Shown here one piece after another: positions 37,390 to 50,705 of a DNA stretch of 64,000 bases. The position numbers and the translations under genes are program-made. This stretch comes from Glycine soja (lineage: Eukaryota; Streptophyta; Magnoliopsida; Fabales; Fabaceae), in NCBI RefSeq assembly GCF_004193775.1, contig NC_041011.1:9761656-9825655 (forward strand). The letters are read 5' to 3'. The notes beneath the pieces are model-generated. The model was given only the letters and a program-made list of their open reading frames with translations, did no database searches and was not told the origin of the DNA. Each line of letters begins with the position of its first letter. Positions within the stretch are counted from its first letter, which is position 1.

Positions 37390-37608
37390 CTTCTTCTCAA
37401 TTACAGTAGAGTGAAGTGACGAAGGAATCTGTTGGGATTGGAGACCCTCGCATCTTTTCTTCTGCAAACTCTCTTCCCTATGGTTCTTTTGGATCTCTAC
37501 CATGGTATCCTCTCGACGCCGGCGACCTTCATCGGCGTCCACGACGACCTTGTAGCGGTTTCGACGAACCTCGATCCTGGCATTGGCGGAAGGTCGATAC
37601 GACTTCAT
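37390..37608 (-). pseudogene. Captured importin-alpha first exon (IBB domain)
   Basis: From ATG 37,608 to donor GTCAAT at 37,389 this encodes 73 residues: MKSYRPSANARIEVRRNRYK, VVVDADEGRRRREDTMVEIQ, KNHREESLQKKRCEGLQSQQ and IPSSLHSTVIEKK. It is the importin-beta-binding domain of importin alpha. Full importin alpha is about 530 residues with ten ARM repeats; none follows here. Any translated product would be an isolated IBB peptide, which could bind importin beta (inference). The frame is intact, unlike the ARF piece. It is the 5-prime-most captured exon. Confidence 0.88.
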
Positions 37609-38184
37609 GTTGGATTTGGATTCGGGTTTGAGATGGCAACAAAGTGAAGAGAGTTTGAGGGTTTTATTGTTTGGGAGTTTGAAAAGAGAGTGTTTATTGA
37701 ATTGGGGGCAGAAGTGTGGTTCCATTGCTCTTTCTTAGTATATTAATAATTGTTTTAATATGTTAAAATAATTATTTTAATATGAGAAAAATAGTGAAAA
37801 TATTGTATGTTATTGAGTTTGTGATTAACTTTCTTAAAATAATTATTTTAATATATTTGTTTTATTGTAATTTACTTACACTATTATTTATAGGTAGAAA
37901 CTTTTTAAATTTTATTTACACCAATGAACTGTAGGTACAAGTTTGATAGGATTTTACCAACACTAAGTAATCGTAGGTATAAGTTTTTTGAAATTTTACC
38001 AACACTAAACATTTGTAAGTAAAAATTATTTTGAGTTTTACCTACACCAAATAATAGTAAGTACAAACTTTTGAATTTACCTATGACAAACAATTGTAGG
38101 TATAAGTATTTTTTGACTTTTACCTACACTAATTTATATGTGTAGGCAAAAGCATCCGTAGGCATATGTCATTTTTCTTGTAGT

Positions 38185-41100
38185 AACGATAATCCTAAAC
38201 CGTCGTTAAAAGGCCTTAAAAATAGTCGTTAAATGTCATTTTTTCAATTGTGAAAAAGTCAAAAATAATATAATGATAAGATCAACATTATATTTAATTT
38301 TTTTCTTTTGCATATTGAAAATACTTAAAGTTTACTATTAATTAAGATTTTATTTTACACTATTAATTAAGATTTGAATATAAGTATAACTCTCATATAA
38401 ATCTTCACCCGCTCTAGTTATTGACTTTGTGTTTGTGTGGCCAAATATGTATATTCTTTTTCTCTTGAAAGACAATTATATAAGGCGAAGACAAGGAAAA
38501 ACAAAAGATTGAGACCATGAAAAACGATGTACAATGAACTTGACATGGCTCTCAGTTTCTATCCTCTCTAGTCTCTTGACTCTTGAGTCATCACAACATC
38601 CAAGAAACACAAAGCAGTGAAAACGATCTCTCCCTGAGACCAAGTAACCAAATCACAAGTAAAAGTTGGATAACACAAAAGGCAGTGAGTGAGGTAGGCA
38701 GAAATTGAGGGCAGAACAATACCAGCCAGCTTTACACAAGTACATGACACAATAGCCAGAACCATCTTCTATATCCCTCATATATTAATTCATATATATT
38801 ATCGAGAATGTAGATCAATTGAATTGACGTATGATTATTTTAGTTTAATTAATAATATCAAATTTAAATTTTGAATATGTAATTGTATAAAATATTTTAA
38901 ATTTTTTTTTTACTATCCATAATAATCGAATCCTGCTTAAGTAAAAGATACTTGTAATTTATACCAAAACAAATAATTAATTCATATATATCAAAACCCA
39001 AAAAGATGAAGTGTTTTTTAGTGCAGTTACGTGCTGATGTTGGCACATTAATGTGTGTAAGTAGTAGGAGGCTTATATTCTTCACATGTGGGTGTGAAAG
39101 AAGGGCTTTGGTGGCGGCATGTAGAAGTGGGGCAATAGGTAGGTACAATGTGGCCCCAGTACTTTTGTGGCAATATTAGGGTTTCTTTTGTACACACATC
39201 GGTCTTTACTCCCTGAGCTGAGTCTCCAAGTCATGACCAAAAACCCAATAATAATAGTTGCGTCTTCTAACGGGTATTCCCTTCCACCAAAAGAGAACCC
39301 CAAAGTAGAGATCACGAAACAACCTCAAAAACTCTTTTGTTTGCCACGCCCCCAACAAAATTTGAGGCACACTATAATACACGCTCGAGGGTATAGCTAG
39401 CTTAATTTTTTTAATTCCTTGGTGGAGAATAGAAATTTAAAAATTCAACGTTTAGCGCCATTTATTTTAATTTTTCAAAAGAAAAAAAAATCAAATTGTG
39501 ATTTAAATTAGCATGTTTAAAAAAAATTGAATAATAGCTTTGCTTTTTTTACATTAAATAATTCAATTCAGATCGAATTTGATATTATACGTAATTATCT
39601 AAAATAAAAAGGACAGCAAAAATTGTCTGGTTTTTTATGTACAAATAACATTTCTGTTTCAATAAAGTACTCTTTGTATGCAACTATATATTTCATTTCA
39701 ATTTTTTTTTTCTTTTATGATGGTGCAACTGGCTAGATCTTGGTTTTGGTGATTGGTACATATGAGTCATGCTTGTACTATTTACACATATCGGTTTCAC
39801 CTTTGCCATCTTTTTCCTGGTCTCTTTTTGACACATTCTAACTACATTGAATTGTTTAAGTAGGAAATCTCAGTCCTTTTTTTTTTCAGTGTTTTCTTCT
39901 TTTCAGGTCATCTTCTTCAGGAAAGAAATTGGAGTAAGAAAAGAATGGGACAACCATCCCATGATAACAATATTGAAATAGATGGAGCACACACAAAGGG
40001 ACCATACCCGACCATTTTATATAAAAAAAATAATCTAATTTTAATATTGTATATGTATTATAGTCCCACCCGTATAAGGTGGCAGTGACCCTTAGTCCCT
40101 TATAGGATTATACTATGATGTGATGCATAACACTTATATATTTATGTGGTTACTTCAAAATCAACAGAATCCAAATCCATACAGGGAACAACAATACGGT
40201 TTGTAAATGTTTTGCAGTTTATTCGCACAGTTGTGTCTGTTGTTATGATATGGGTTAAATATTCAATGACCTGATTATGACGCTAACTAGAAGAAGACTT
40301 TGTAATCTAAGGTTAATTAGTTGTTTAATTATTATTATACAATATCATGTCATAGTTCTCCATTGTTTCTCTAGGGAATATCATATCATATCCAAAGCAA
40401 TTGAATTCCGTGTCACCATCATCATGATGATAACCTCCACCTTAGTCGATTCTTGGATTCTATAATGGCTTTACTTTTGTAAATCATACACTAAGGGACA
40501 TGCATCCAATTATACAGCATAAGTGATTATTGCTTAATCCAAAGGGAGGAATTTGAACCTTGCAAGTTTCCTTTTGCATTAATTCTCACTTTGAAAATCA
40601 AATCATGCACTTGTATGTACACGCCCACAAATCTTGGTGAATTTCAACTAGAGCATAAAATATCTTAAACATAATTCTTGAATTTCTAATTTCTCTCCTT
40701 ATTTAATCGTATTTTTCTGTTTCTTAAGGCTTCATGGAAAATTAATGGCAAATTAAAGCATGGAGCTTGAAAAGAAAAGAGCATTTAAATTGTTAAGGAG
40801 ATGCGCTTCCTTTAGGAAAAAAGTGTATAGCTAGGTTCATTGTCATCGTGTATTAGTTATGTTATTCTTCAGATTATGGCCAATATTAAAAACTTTTTTA
40901 AGTGGAATAATATATTCCATAAAATATAAAACGAGTCAACTTCATTCTTCCATGAGAATAAAATAATTACCCTAGCTACTTTCTTGATAAGGGAAGAAAA
41001 GAGAAAAAGAAAGAAAAGAACCACATGATGCATCATCTCTTGTTCTCAGCTACTACTCAAGAAAGATTCTTATCATTCTGTACATTCAAGTACACCTTGA

Positions 41101-42810
41101 AAACTATATGCTTCTTCTGACATATGAATATTCATTTGATAAGTAACAGGGTCATACCCTTTTCCTCACGTTGTAACATGTGTCCGTGGGAGATCCAACG
41201 TGCAACATTACTAGCTGTGAAAAACGGTTTTGTTTAATGCCCCATTTGAGTGAGAACAAAAAGTTGCAACTAGGTTTTTATGAAAGAATTGAATCCAAGA
41301 CAAGTGTATATGAAATTGAGAAATAAATACTATATATATTGACATTGATCTCTACGAGAATGACAGCTTGGTTACAAAAAGTGTCATTTCATAGAACCAG
41401 CTCTATATAGTATATTAATAGCGCCTACCAATGCTTTTTTCTTTGGGGGATGATACATAAACTACATAGATGAAAAATGTCCCCAACTTCAAAAAATTTA
41501 GTCCTATTAACATCACAGGCCTTAAATCTCTCACTGCTCATTCTTACATAATAGTTACTGATGGTGATTGAGAACTATTCTGGGATGTGTAGAAAATAAT
41601 GGTTGTTGCTGTCCTTGATTTATTTAAAATTAATTAATATGGCCATTCCGTGTCTTTCCATGCAAATGATGGGATTACCTCACCACACTTGAAAGGGTTA
41701 TTAATTACTAATTATTTATTTCCAATTCTGGTTAGTAATGATAATTTATGAGAAGGAATTGTTGAATTACTCTATGGGTATTCTTCCGTTTTATTTTTGT
41801 GCGACAAAGTTATCCTTTCATTCCTTTGGGAGTCATCAAAGATTATTGGGGGAAAAGTACAGAGGATTTTGAAATAAGAGGATTTCTTTTTTCTTTTTCT
41901 TTTTTTAAGCAAAGGAGACGTGAGAGAAGATAAGAATGCATAATAATGTAAATATAAACATAAGAAGATTCTTAAGTATAAATTACAATTTTGTTGATAA
42001 TGTATACGTCAGGAGGACTTAATTTATACTAAGAGTATACATATGAGGAAGAATTAATCATATATAAAAATATTACCTTAATAAAAAATATTATTGTATG
42101 CGTTATATGCTAAGAATATCCTCTAATTAATTCTTGTCAACATGTTTAACAGGCACAATTATTTATTGGGTTAGACTTTATTAATGAAAAATTATTTAAT
42201 ACTTTATTAATATATTAAAGTTAACGTGATATATACTTCAAAATCTATATAAAAATAAATATATTTTTATTTCTATTTAATTTTTATATAAAATATAACA
42301 AATATCTAAAATTAAAAAACAAATAATTATAATTTATACTTTAGCCAATAAAATTATATGAATATTAAATAATAAGTGATTGATTGGAATAGTGATAGAT
42401 TCAAGTCTTTTAAGTAAGTAATTGATTAAAGTTTGAATCTTAATTATGTATAGAGAAAACCGAGTTAAAAAGGATAGATTTACCTATGAATATTACCAGA
42501 TTTTCAAAGAAGATTAATTTTGATGATCGACCACAATATTTTTTTCAATCATATGTTGCACCAAAATATATGAACATTTAATAACTATAAAAATATTCAT
42601 TTTTTTTCTAAACCATTTGTCTTCTTGAGACCCGTTGATGATGCCTGATATAGGTCGTCTGTGCATAAAGGCAAAGGTGAGACCACATATTGAGGGGTCA
42701 TGATTCTTACACACATCATGCATGCACTCAATTTTGACCCGTTACTTTTCTAATCACCTCCTTTAGTTTTCCCTTTCTCTCTCAATAATACGCTGAATTT
42801 ACAAATTCAC

Positions 42811-42846
<36 letters not shown>

Positions 42847-44415
42847 TAATCAAGTGATTGAGCACAAATAATTAATGTGTTAAAGTTATGGTTAAATATT
42901 TTGATATTATGATTTTTTGCAAAAATAATTCTTAATTAAATTTTACTTAATTTTTGGTCGAACTTTAGATTTGTCAAAATTTTTTTCCTTTGATGATTAG
43001 GAGAGTTAAGGTAAAATAATAATAATAATATAGATAAAAAAATTTGGAGACATTCATTGCCAGTAAATTTGCTTAAGAATATTTCTGGAAAATAGCTAGG
43101 ACAAATACATGTATGTTTTTCAGCTTTTAAAGCATTAAAGTAGGTGTTATGGTAGTTGGTTTTGTGTTCCTTGACAATTTAATTGCTTTATCTTCAAACT
43201 CAGGAATCCAACCACAAAAAATATACACATAAGCTGAAAAAGAAAAAAGAAAAAATATTGGAAAATTGTGAAAACGACAAGAAGATATTTAATGGAGAAA
43301 TGAGCAATTGGATCCCTCCACCCGCTGGTTGTCCATCATCATCCTCCTCCTTTTCAATTTTTTATTATTATTATATATTATCACTATTAAACAAACAAAT
43401 AATTAATTAAGCATTGTAGAAGAAGACGTTTCCTCGTTTTTCAACTGGTCGTGACTTTTTGTACCTGTTGTTTTCATTTTTTTTTTCATTATATACACAT
43501 ATTTTATTTCATGCATCTAGATTTCTTTTCTTATCCCAATTATGTTTCTCATTTTTTCTCTCTCTACACCTTCAAAAGTTCCTTGCTGCTCATCAAGGGG
43601 TGTATGTTAGATGATTTGAAAAGAGTGGGTCAAATCAATAGAAATTCCCCTGTTTTGATCTGTTCGCAGGTACTTCTCCCGATAAAAGGCTACTACAGAA
43701 AGAAAAAGAGATAATAACATGAACATGTTCACTTCAGTGGTTTTGATAATAATAACCAACCCTTGCTGCCCAGAATTAAATTTCATTTTTTTAAAAAAAA
43801 AAGTTTTTTATTTTTGAGAAAAATATCAATAGATGAGTGGATAATGAGATGAATAATAAAGATGGGTATCTTTTTTCCCTCAAGTCTTTTTAACCCCATC
43901 TCTCTCTCTTTAACTCCTTTTAATTCCACTTTCAGTTTGGATGGAATTGCAGGGGAGATTTGAGTCTGACACAGAGCTTTCCCTCTTGCAAGTGATACAA
44001 TAATAATCCCAAAGATACATAGAAAACATAGATCACAATTCACACACATGCGGTGACAGGTGGGTAATTTGATGCATATATATATGTGTTACTGATGTTT
44101 ACTTCTCTTTAGCCATAACTGTTTATTATTTTTGCTTTGGTGGGTGAGACTATGTGTGCGTGTACCTCCTTGTCTGTGTCTCTTTCTCTCTGTCCCAAAT
44201 CTGCTTCTCATAGGTTTCGGGTCATTGTAATCGAAAAAAAATTCTTCTTTCCTTTGCAGTAGTAGTGGTAGTGCAGCAGAGAAGATCATGAACCACGTGC
44301 ACACTCTAATTTCCATCACACCAGGTACTACTTACTACTACTACCTACTATATCATTAATTTTTTCTTTATATAAATAATAATCAAATCTCTATCTACAT
44401 TTCTCCTTAACCCTT
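38185..44415. other. Intergenic DNA upstream of the BLH1-type gene, no gene seen
   Basis: Mostly AT-rich. A somewhat GC-richer part (39,040-39,400) has no recognisable coding content. No conserved miRNA sequence was noticed. The last 2 kb probably contain distal promoter elements of the BELL gene. Confidence 0.5.
42811..42845. repeat. (ATA)n microsatellite
   Basis: About twelve uninterrupted ATA/AAT units in the distal upstream region of the BELL gene. Confidence 0.95.
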
Positions 44416-45218
44416 TTCTCTCTCTCTCTCTCTCTCTCTCACCAAATCTCTTCTCTTTATAAAAAAAGCCTTTCAGTATTTCACTTCACCCCTTTCATTT
44501 CCTCCCCCTCCTCCTCCTCTCTTACATTTTCCAAGTTTTTGACTATGACATAAAAAGAGTATGGACATAGCCGAAACCAATTTCATCTATACCTTAGTTA
44601 ATTTGGAACGAATAAATTAACATACCTTAAAATATCAAGTGTGTTTAGCTTTTTTCTTCCATAATTCATTGTTTCTTTCCTCCTTCACTTTCTCAGGATC
44701 TTTGTGTGAAGAAGACTAGAAAATTAGTTTCAATTATCGAGAATTGTTTGATGGGTTGATCCAAAAATCACTCTCCAAACCAGATTCGCAACACTGCAAG
44801 GTACACCTACCACAAAAAGTCTTGAATGTTAATTTACCTATGTAGGAATGAGTTATATTTTAAGGTTTCAAATTACAGTCACAGTCACAATCTTTTTTAT
44901 TACGAGAAAATAGTACAGATTTATCAAATTGATGCGATAATAGAATTTTTATGTTGCGGTCAAAATTACAGTCGCATACTGTATTTTAAATTGTTGATTA
45001 TTTCTTTGTGAGCATGTTTTGTTTTATGTTGTGTTGGGATGTGTTTTGCGAAAATTATTATTATTATTATTATGGGGCATATTTTGATTTTTTTTTTTTC
45101 ATTTTTTTTGTTTCTTTCCGGATGTGATTGTAAACTATGAAAGCATAACACTAACTTATGCTAAGTTTTCATTTTTCAGTGTGAACTAGTAACAAAAGCA
45201 AAAGAAAGATTTTCTCCG
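44416..45218 (+). promoter_or_regulatory. Core promoter and spliced leader of the BLH1-type gene
   Basis: A CT run (44,416-44,440) and TATA box TTTATAAAAAAA (44,457-44,468) suggest transcription starts near 44,490. A leader exon ends CACTGCAAG before GTACACC (donor at 44,801). The next exon begins after TTTTTCAG (45,179) and carries the ATG. An intron of 379 bp thus lies in the leader. An acceptor-like CTTTCTCAG at 44,696 may mark another leader intron. A two-codon upstream ORF (ATGGGTTGA, 44,751-44,759) lies in the leader. Confidence 0.6.
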
Positions 45219-48200
45219 ATGGCGACATATTTTCATAGTAACTCGGAAATTCAAGCTGGTGCTGACGGCCTTCAAACCCTCGTACTAATGAACCCCGGGT
45301 ATGTCCAATACTCTGACACGCCGCCACCACCGCACGGCGGAAACCTCGTATTCCTCAACTCCGCCGCCGGAAACGCCTCCCTACAAAGTCTCCCCCACGC
45401 GCCGCCCCCCCACACGCAGCAATTTGTCGGTGTCCCACTCTCGGCCGCCGCGCATGAGCCGCCGGCGTCCATGCACCACGACGTCTCCGCCCTGCATGGC
45501 TTCCTGCCGCGCATGCAGTATAACCTCTGGAACACAATTGAGCACAACGCGGCGGCGCGTGAGGCCCCACGCGCCACCCAGGGGCTGTCGCTGAGTCTGC
45601 ACGGGGACCACATGCGCGCGTCACCGTCCTCGGCTTCCGGGGCCTCCAACGGCGGCGGCGTGGCGGGGATTCAGAGCGTGCTGTTGAGCTCCAAGTACTT
45701 GAAGGCCACGCAGGAGCTTCTGGATGAGGTTGTTAATGTTAACGGCGGAATTAGGGTTGAACACGCGAAGAAGCTGAACTTCGAAAAAACTAAGGTTGTT
45801 GGAGAATCATCAACCGCCGCTAGTGGCGACGGTTCCGTTGGTGGAGAGGGAAGTGGGAAACGTAGCTCTGAGTTGTCAACTACGGAGAGACAAGAAATTC
45901 AGATAAAGAAAGCAAAGCTAATCAACATGCTTGATGAGGTAATCTTTTTTATTTCTTCTGTATTTGATTTATAAGTGCATAAATAAATGAACAAATAGAT
46001 TTTATGGTACTGTTTTTTAATTATAGTCAGAGTTTCGTCTCAATAATTTGTGGAATATAGATTTCTATGAGATGTCAATATAAATTCTTAAAGTGATTCT
46101 TCAATTCTAATTATACAATAGTGCCAAAAACACTTATAAAACTGCATATAAATATTTTCATAAGTAAATGTATTCTATTGCTGTAAAAAAAAAAGTAAAT
46201 CTATTCTATTTTTAAGTAATAAGTGCATAAATTTCGGTAAAAAAAAATTATAAGTGGATAAATAAATATGAAGAGTGTGTTTCTTTACCTGCTGCATGCA
46301 TTAGAAATTATATATAATTTTGATTTTTAATCCATGATATTGATGTGAAGTATTAATTAATTTTGTTGATGATTATTTTTTTTAAAAAAAATTGATTAAT
46401 CATTTTTATTAAATTTTTTTATCTTGATTACATTTTTTTTCACCCTCAAAACTCAAATCCAAGAACTTCCTTAAAGAACCAAATTCAATATCATTAGATC
46501 AATAATTTATTATTTGAGTTATTGGGTGAAATGTTGGTAATTGATGTATATCACACATTAATTTTTGTATTAGTGCACAAGATTCATCTAATTATTGTGG
46601 ATTCATTAGTTTTAAATCCAAAAAATTCCAATGGTGATCAAGAGTTTAATAATGGGATAATGATTATTGAAACAAAGGTCATTTTTATCTTATCTTAAAT
46701 ACTTTCATAATATATTCTTACTTTGTAGTAGCATTATTTTGTTTCTTGATTTGTAATTTTCTTAATTTTCTTTTGGGGATTGAAGGTGGAGCAAAGGTAC
46801 AGGCAGTACCACAACCAGATGAAGATAGTGATATCCTCATTTGAGCAAGCTGCTGGAATAGGCTCAGCAAGAACGTACACTGCGCTTGCACTGCAAACAA
46901 TTTCGAAGCAATTTCGGTGTTTGAAGGATGCAATAACGGGGCAAATCAGAGCTGCAAACAAGAGTTTGGGAGAAGAGGATTGTTTTGGTGCTAAAATTGA
47001 AGGATCTAGGCTCAAATATGTGGACCATCATCTAAGGCAACAGAGGGCTATTCAGCAACTGGGAATGATCCATCACAATGCTTGGAGACCCCAGAGAGGA
47101 TTGCCAGAGAGATCGGTTTCTGTTCTGCGTGCTTGGCTCTTTGAACACTTTCTTCATCCGTAAGGATACCCAAAATCTCATCTTTTTTGGAAATTTTGAT
47201 TTTGTAATTTGAAGGTTCTTTGTGTTGAAATGACTTGAGTTTGGTTTTGGTTTTTTCAGTTACCCCAAGGACTCAGACAAGCACATGCTTGCTAAACAAA
47301 CAGGGCTTACCAGGAGCCAGGTAACACCACTACTAGCTACTACTTAATAATTGTTCTGTCTTTTGAGTATAGTTACCGTGAGTAATGGCAATATAATTTA
47401 GCATACTCCTTCTATCCAATTAAAGAAATTATTTCATAGTTCAATATTGTCAGTGAATATGGTCTCAATTAATTTATACATGGCATATAACCAAAACTTT
47501 CAATTTAAAAAAAAAAGTGAATGATGAGATTCAATTAGATATCACATGAAGATTAATTGAAACTAGGATGATCCTGAATCATGTAATGATTTATCTTTTA
47601 ACACTTTTTCCTATATAAGTATTGATTAAAATTAAAAAATAATAAGATTCATTAAATAAAGAAAAACTTGTTAAGAGGAATCTAATTCAATTGGTTGACC
47701 AAGAATGCGTGAGTTGTTGTGAATTTTTTGACATTGTCTTAGATTTTCACGGATAAAAAGAAAATGTAAAACTCAGGAAAATTTTGTTAACATTTCTAGT
47801 TACATTAAAGCATGAGGAATGTGCAAGTGGTTCTCTCACCCTATGTAATACACTCTTCATTATTGTCAAAAATTTATTAGAACTTGTTTGCAATCCTGGT
47901 TATGATATTGGTCATGCTAACAACGAATATTGGTAATGGAACAGGTTTCAAATTGGTTCATTAATGCTAGAGTTCGGCTTTGGAAGCCAATGGTGGAGGA
48001 AATGTACTTGGAGGAGATGAAAGAGCATGAACTAAATGGTTCTGAGGAGAAATCAAGCAAGAGTGGTGAAGATCCTGCTACAAAAACCACAAGTCCACAA
48101 GAGAAACGTACTTCCTCTGAAATTGAATCCAAAAGTTTCAATTCCAAACAAGATGTTTCCAAACAAAGCCAGAACACTCCAATTCTTCCAACTTCTCCAC

Positions 48201-48775
48201 CATCAATATCACCTATAGGGGGAAGTGTTAAGAACCAATCAGGATTCAGTTTCATGGGGTCATCAGAACTTGATGGAATCACACAAGGAAGTCCTAAAAA
48301 ACCAAGGAACCATGAAATTCTTCACTCTCCAAACCGTGTCCCTTCAATCAACATGGATGTGAAAGCCAATGAAGCAAACAATGAGCAACAACTCTCAATG
48401 GATCACGAGAGGCAGAATAATAGGGATAGCTACTCCTTCATGGGGAACCAAACAAACTTCATTAGTGGCTTTGGACAATACCCTATTGAGGAAATTGGTA
48501 GGTTTGATGCTGAGCAATTCACACCAAGGTTTTCAGGTAAGAATGGAGTTTCCCTCACTCTTGGTCTTCCTCATTGTGACACATTGTCAGGAACACACCA
48601 AAGTTTTCTCCCAAACCAAAACATTCAACTTGGAAGAGGGTTGGACATTGGTGAACCAAACCAGTTTGGTGCCTTGAACAATTCCAATTCTCACAATTCA
48701 GCAGCATTTGAGAGTATCAACATGCAGAACCCGAAGAGGTTTGCTGCACAATTGCTACCAGACTTTGTGGCCTAA
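45219..48775 (+). CDS. BLH1: BEL1-like homeodomain transcription factor (BLH1-type)
   Basis: Four coding exons: 45219-45938, 46786-47159, 47260-47320 and 47945-48775. They join in frame to 661 codons, a usual length for BELL proteins. Landmarks in order: SKY box ([18 protein letters not shown], about residues 152-169); BELL domain ([20 protein letters not shown] through KSLGEEDC); TALE homeodomain with its three-residue extension PYP, ending [21 protein letters not shown]-terminal ZIBEL motif [14 protein letters not shown] proteins act in the nucleus as heterodimers with KNOX proteins and control meristem and organ patterning. The intron splitting the homeodomain before VSNWF is typical. Exon 1 is strikingly GC-rich, so antisense frames over it are by-products. 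No lesions. Assignment to the BLH1 subgroup is from overall resemblance; the exact orthologue is not proven. Confidence 0.95.
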
Positions 48776-49090
48776 ATAAGACATTGAAGAGGGGATAGAT
48801 CATAGTTGGTGACATTGGTTATATGGGTCTCTCATATTTTCTTCTAATCCATGTGCTTGTTTCTTGGGAGTAGTGATAAAATCTTAGTGTAAAGAAAGAA
48901 GGAATTTTACTCTAGTATAGGTTTATACCTTGCATAGAACCATTTTAGTTTCTTAGATAGCTTAGAGATTTGAAAGTCTATGGTTATTTGAGGTTGTATA
49001 TTATTTTTGTAATTTTTGAAAATGGGATAGATGGGTTGGTGTCATAAAATTTCAATTGGTAAAGATTACAATATATCTTCGATTGAGAGT
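48776..49090 (+). other. Probable 3-prime UTR of the BLH1-type gene
   Basis: U-rich sequence follows the TAA. No canonical AATAAA is obvious; the end is estimated from composition. Confidence 0.45.
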
Positions 49091-49619
49091 ATATGCAATG
49101 TAATATTTTGCAAATCCTCCTCCAATCTCCTTTGTAGAAAGTGGAACCAATAACCTTTCTTTTTTAGAGTAATTTACCTGCTAGTGCATACTGCTGAGGT
49201 GGCTTTCATAAATCAAACAGTGGAATATTGAAATAAAAAATTATATGTGCCGAAAAGATGCCTTGTTTGTAGGTCTCTGCATTAGTGGTTTACGCCTTTG
49301 TGTGGTGAAACTAAATGGTGTTGTCGTGTTGGTACATAAGGAGTTCTTAGCAAAGGCACAAGTGGAGCAATGTGGTAAGAATGCTTGGCTACCTAATTAA
49401 AGAAGATCCACCTCTTTTATTTGATTAATTATGCGATGCCAGCCATGCGAATAGAGAGAACAATTCGGGAAGGATAATAGACTTGAAAAACAAATTATGT
49501 TTAATGAGTGTAAGGATGGGTTATTTAATATTTACGTTGTTCCACATGTATCGATATAGCCCAAAATAATTGCAGGCACCCTCAACAACCAAAGTAACTA
49601 AATTGCACCACAAATCGGA
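49091..49619. other. Intergenic DNA, no feature seen
   Basis: This is the spacer between the BELL gene and the degraded MULE-like element. No coding signal. Confidence 0.5.
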
Positions 49620-50705
49620 GGGTGATTCTTGCACCTCATAAATTACTTCCTGCACCCCCACTATTTTGAATATCGCCAAATTTCGCTTCACTTTGCCCTT
49701 TTTTTCCCATGCTCCTTCTGGTACACCACCAGAGCAGCTGAACCTCAAAACCATGCCTTGAGATCCAGCAACCTCAAAAATGTCACATTTATTAGAAAAA
49801 ATATCACATAAGTTGACAAAAGGTTCAATATATAATTTTCTTATTTAAAATAAAATATTTTTCTTAAAATTTGTTTTAGGCCTCACTTGTCTTTGGGTCT
49901 ACCCTGCATGAGTGGCCAACCATACATGCAACCCTCTTGCACATGGCACGATCAAGTTGAGAGGTTGAGGCTTCCATCCACTATGGTGTGTGTTTCAGAA
50001 ATGGATTTACTGAGAGATATAGGAACTTGGATTTCTCGAACACTATGGCTAAAGCAGGGAAAAGGGTTGAGACATTAGTTTATAAAGGAGTAGGTCATGC
50101 ATTCCAAGTGCTCTATAATTTATAGCTTTCCCATTCTTGAACCTTTTTGTGCACCGTTCACCTTTTCAGGAAAAAAAATCCCCACTTCGCCGAAAACATA
50201 TGTGAACCATGCCTTTTGCACTTCAAGAGTGCGTCCACAAAGGAGAAACGACCAAGAATCGTAAAAAGGAAGTTATAATAAGAGAAAGACAATTTGGAGA
50301 TATTCAAAATTATGGAGGTGCATGAAGCAATTCTCCACTATTCACATAATATAATACATAATGCAGCTTATTCTGGATATTTTTACCTGGTTGCTCATGT
50401 TATAATTATGACTATTTTTAATAATAATAATAATAATAAAAGTTTTGTTGCAGTTTTTATTAAGTCTTATTTGAGTAGGCCAACTAGCTCAACATGTTTG
50501 GGCCATCAAAAGAGGGAAAAGGTCCTTTAAAATTGAATATGGGCTAAACATTCTTCACTTCCAATTATTTTATTTTTTTTACACTCACTGTACTCCGTAA
50601 AGCCTAATCTTAAATGTAAAATTACATTCTGAATTGGGCTTTCTAGAATGTATTAGAGTGCAAGAAGCAATAATTGAAGGTTCAAGGTGCAGGAAGCAAC
50701 ATCCT
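49620..50705. mobile_element. Degraded MULE-like element, about 1.1 kb
   Basis: The left end GGGTGATTCTTGCACCTCAT and ACTTCCTGCACCCCCACTAT aligns with the left end of the 11,717 element. The right end, reverse-complemented, reads TTGCTTCCTGCACCTTGAAC and GCTTCTTGCACTC, so CTTCCTGCACC is inverted at the two ends. No coding remnant or clear duplication was found. Confidence 0.4.

Larger units (their letters stand above)
32738..38184. mobile_element. CACTA-like element carrying captured exons of host genes, about 5.4 kb
   Basis: The left end ACTACAAGAAAAATGACCTA matches the inverse of the right end (reverse complement ACTACAAGAAAAATGACATA), 23 of 25 bp. The CACTACAAGAAAAA-type end is common in plant CACTA transposons; the leading C is missing at both ends here. 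Subterminal repeats of the TGTAGGTAAAAGT type fill both flanks (32,750-33,010; 37,880-38,160). No transposase was found. Inside are exon fragments of importin alpha, an FHA-AAA ATPase and an ARF5-like gene, all minus strand and with splice sites. No convincing 3-bp target duplication was seen. Capture of gene pieces by CACTA elements is documented in soybean. Confidence 0.8.

Noticed and set aside
32738..38184. A real minus-strand ARF or importin-alpha gene
   Set aside because: Only first exons are present, from different genes, with a nonsense codon in the ARF part and TIRs around the block.
45272..45649. Several antisense and alternate frames over BLH1 exon 1
   Set aside because: GC-rich codons leave all frames open; the sense frame has the conserved BELL protein and correct splice sites.
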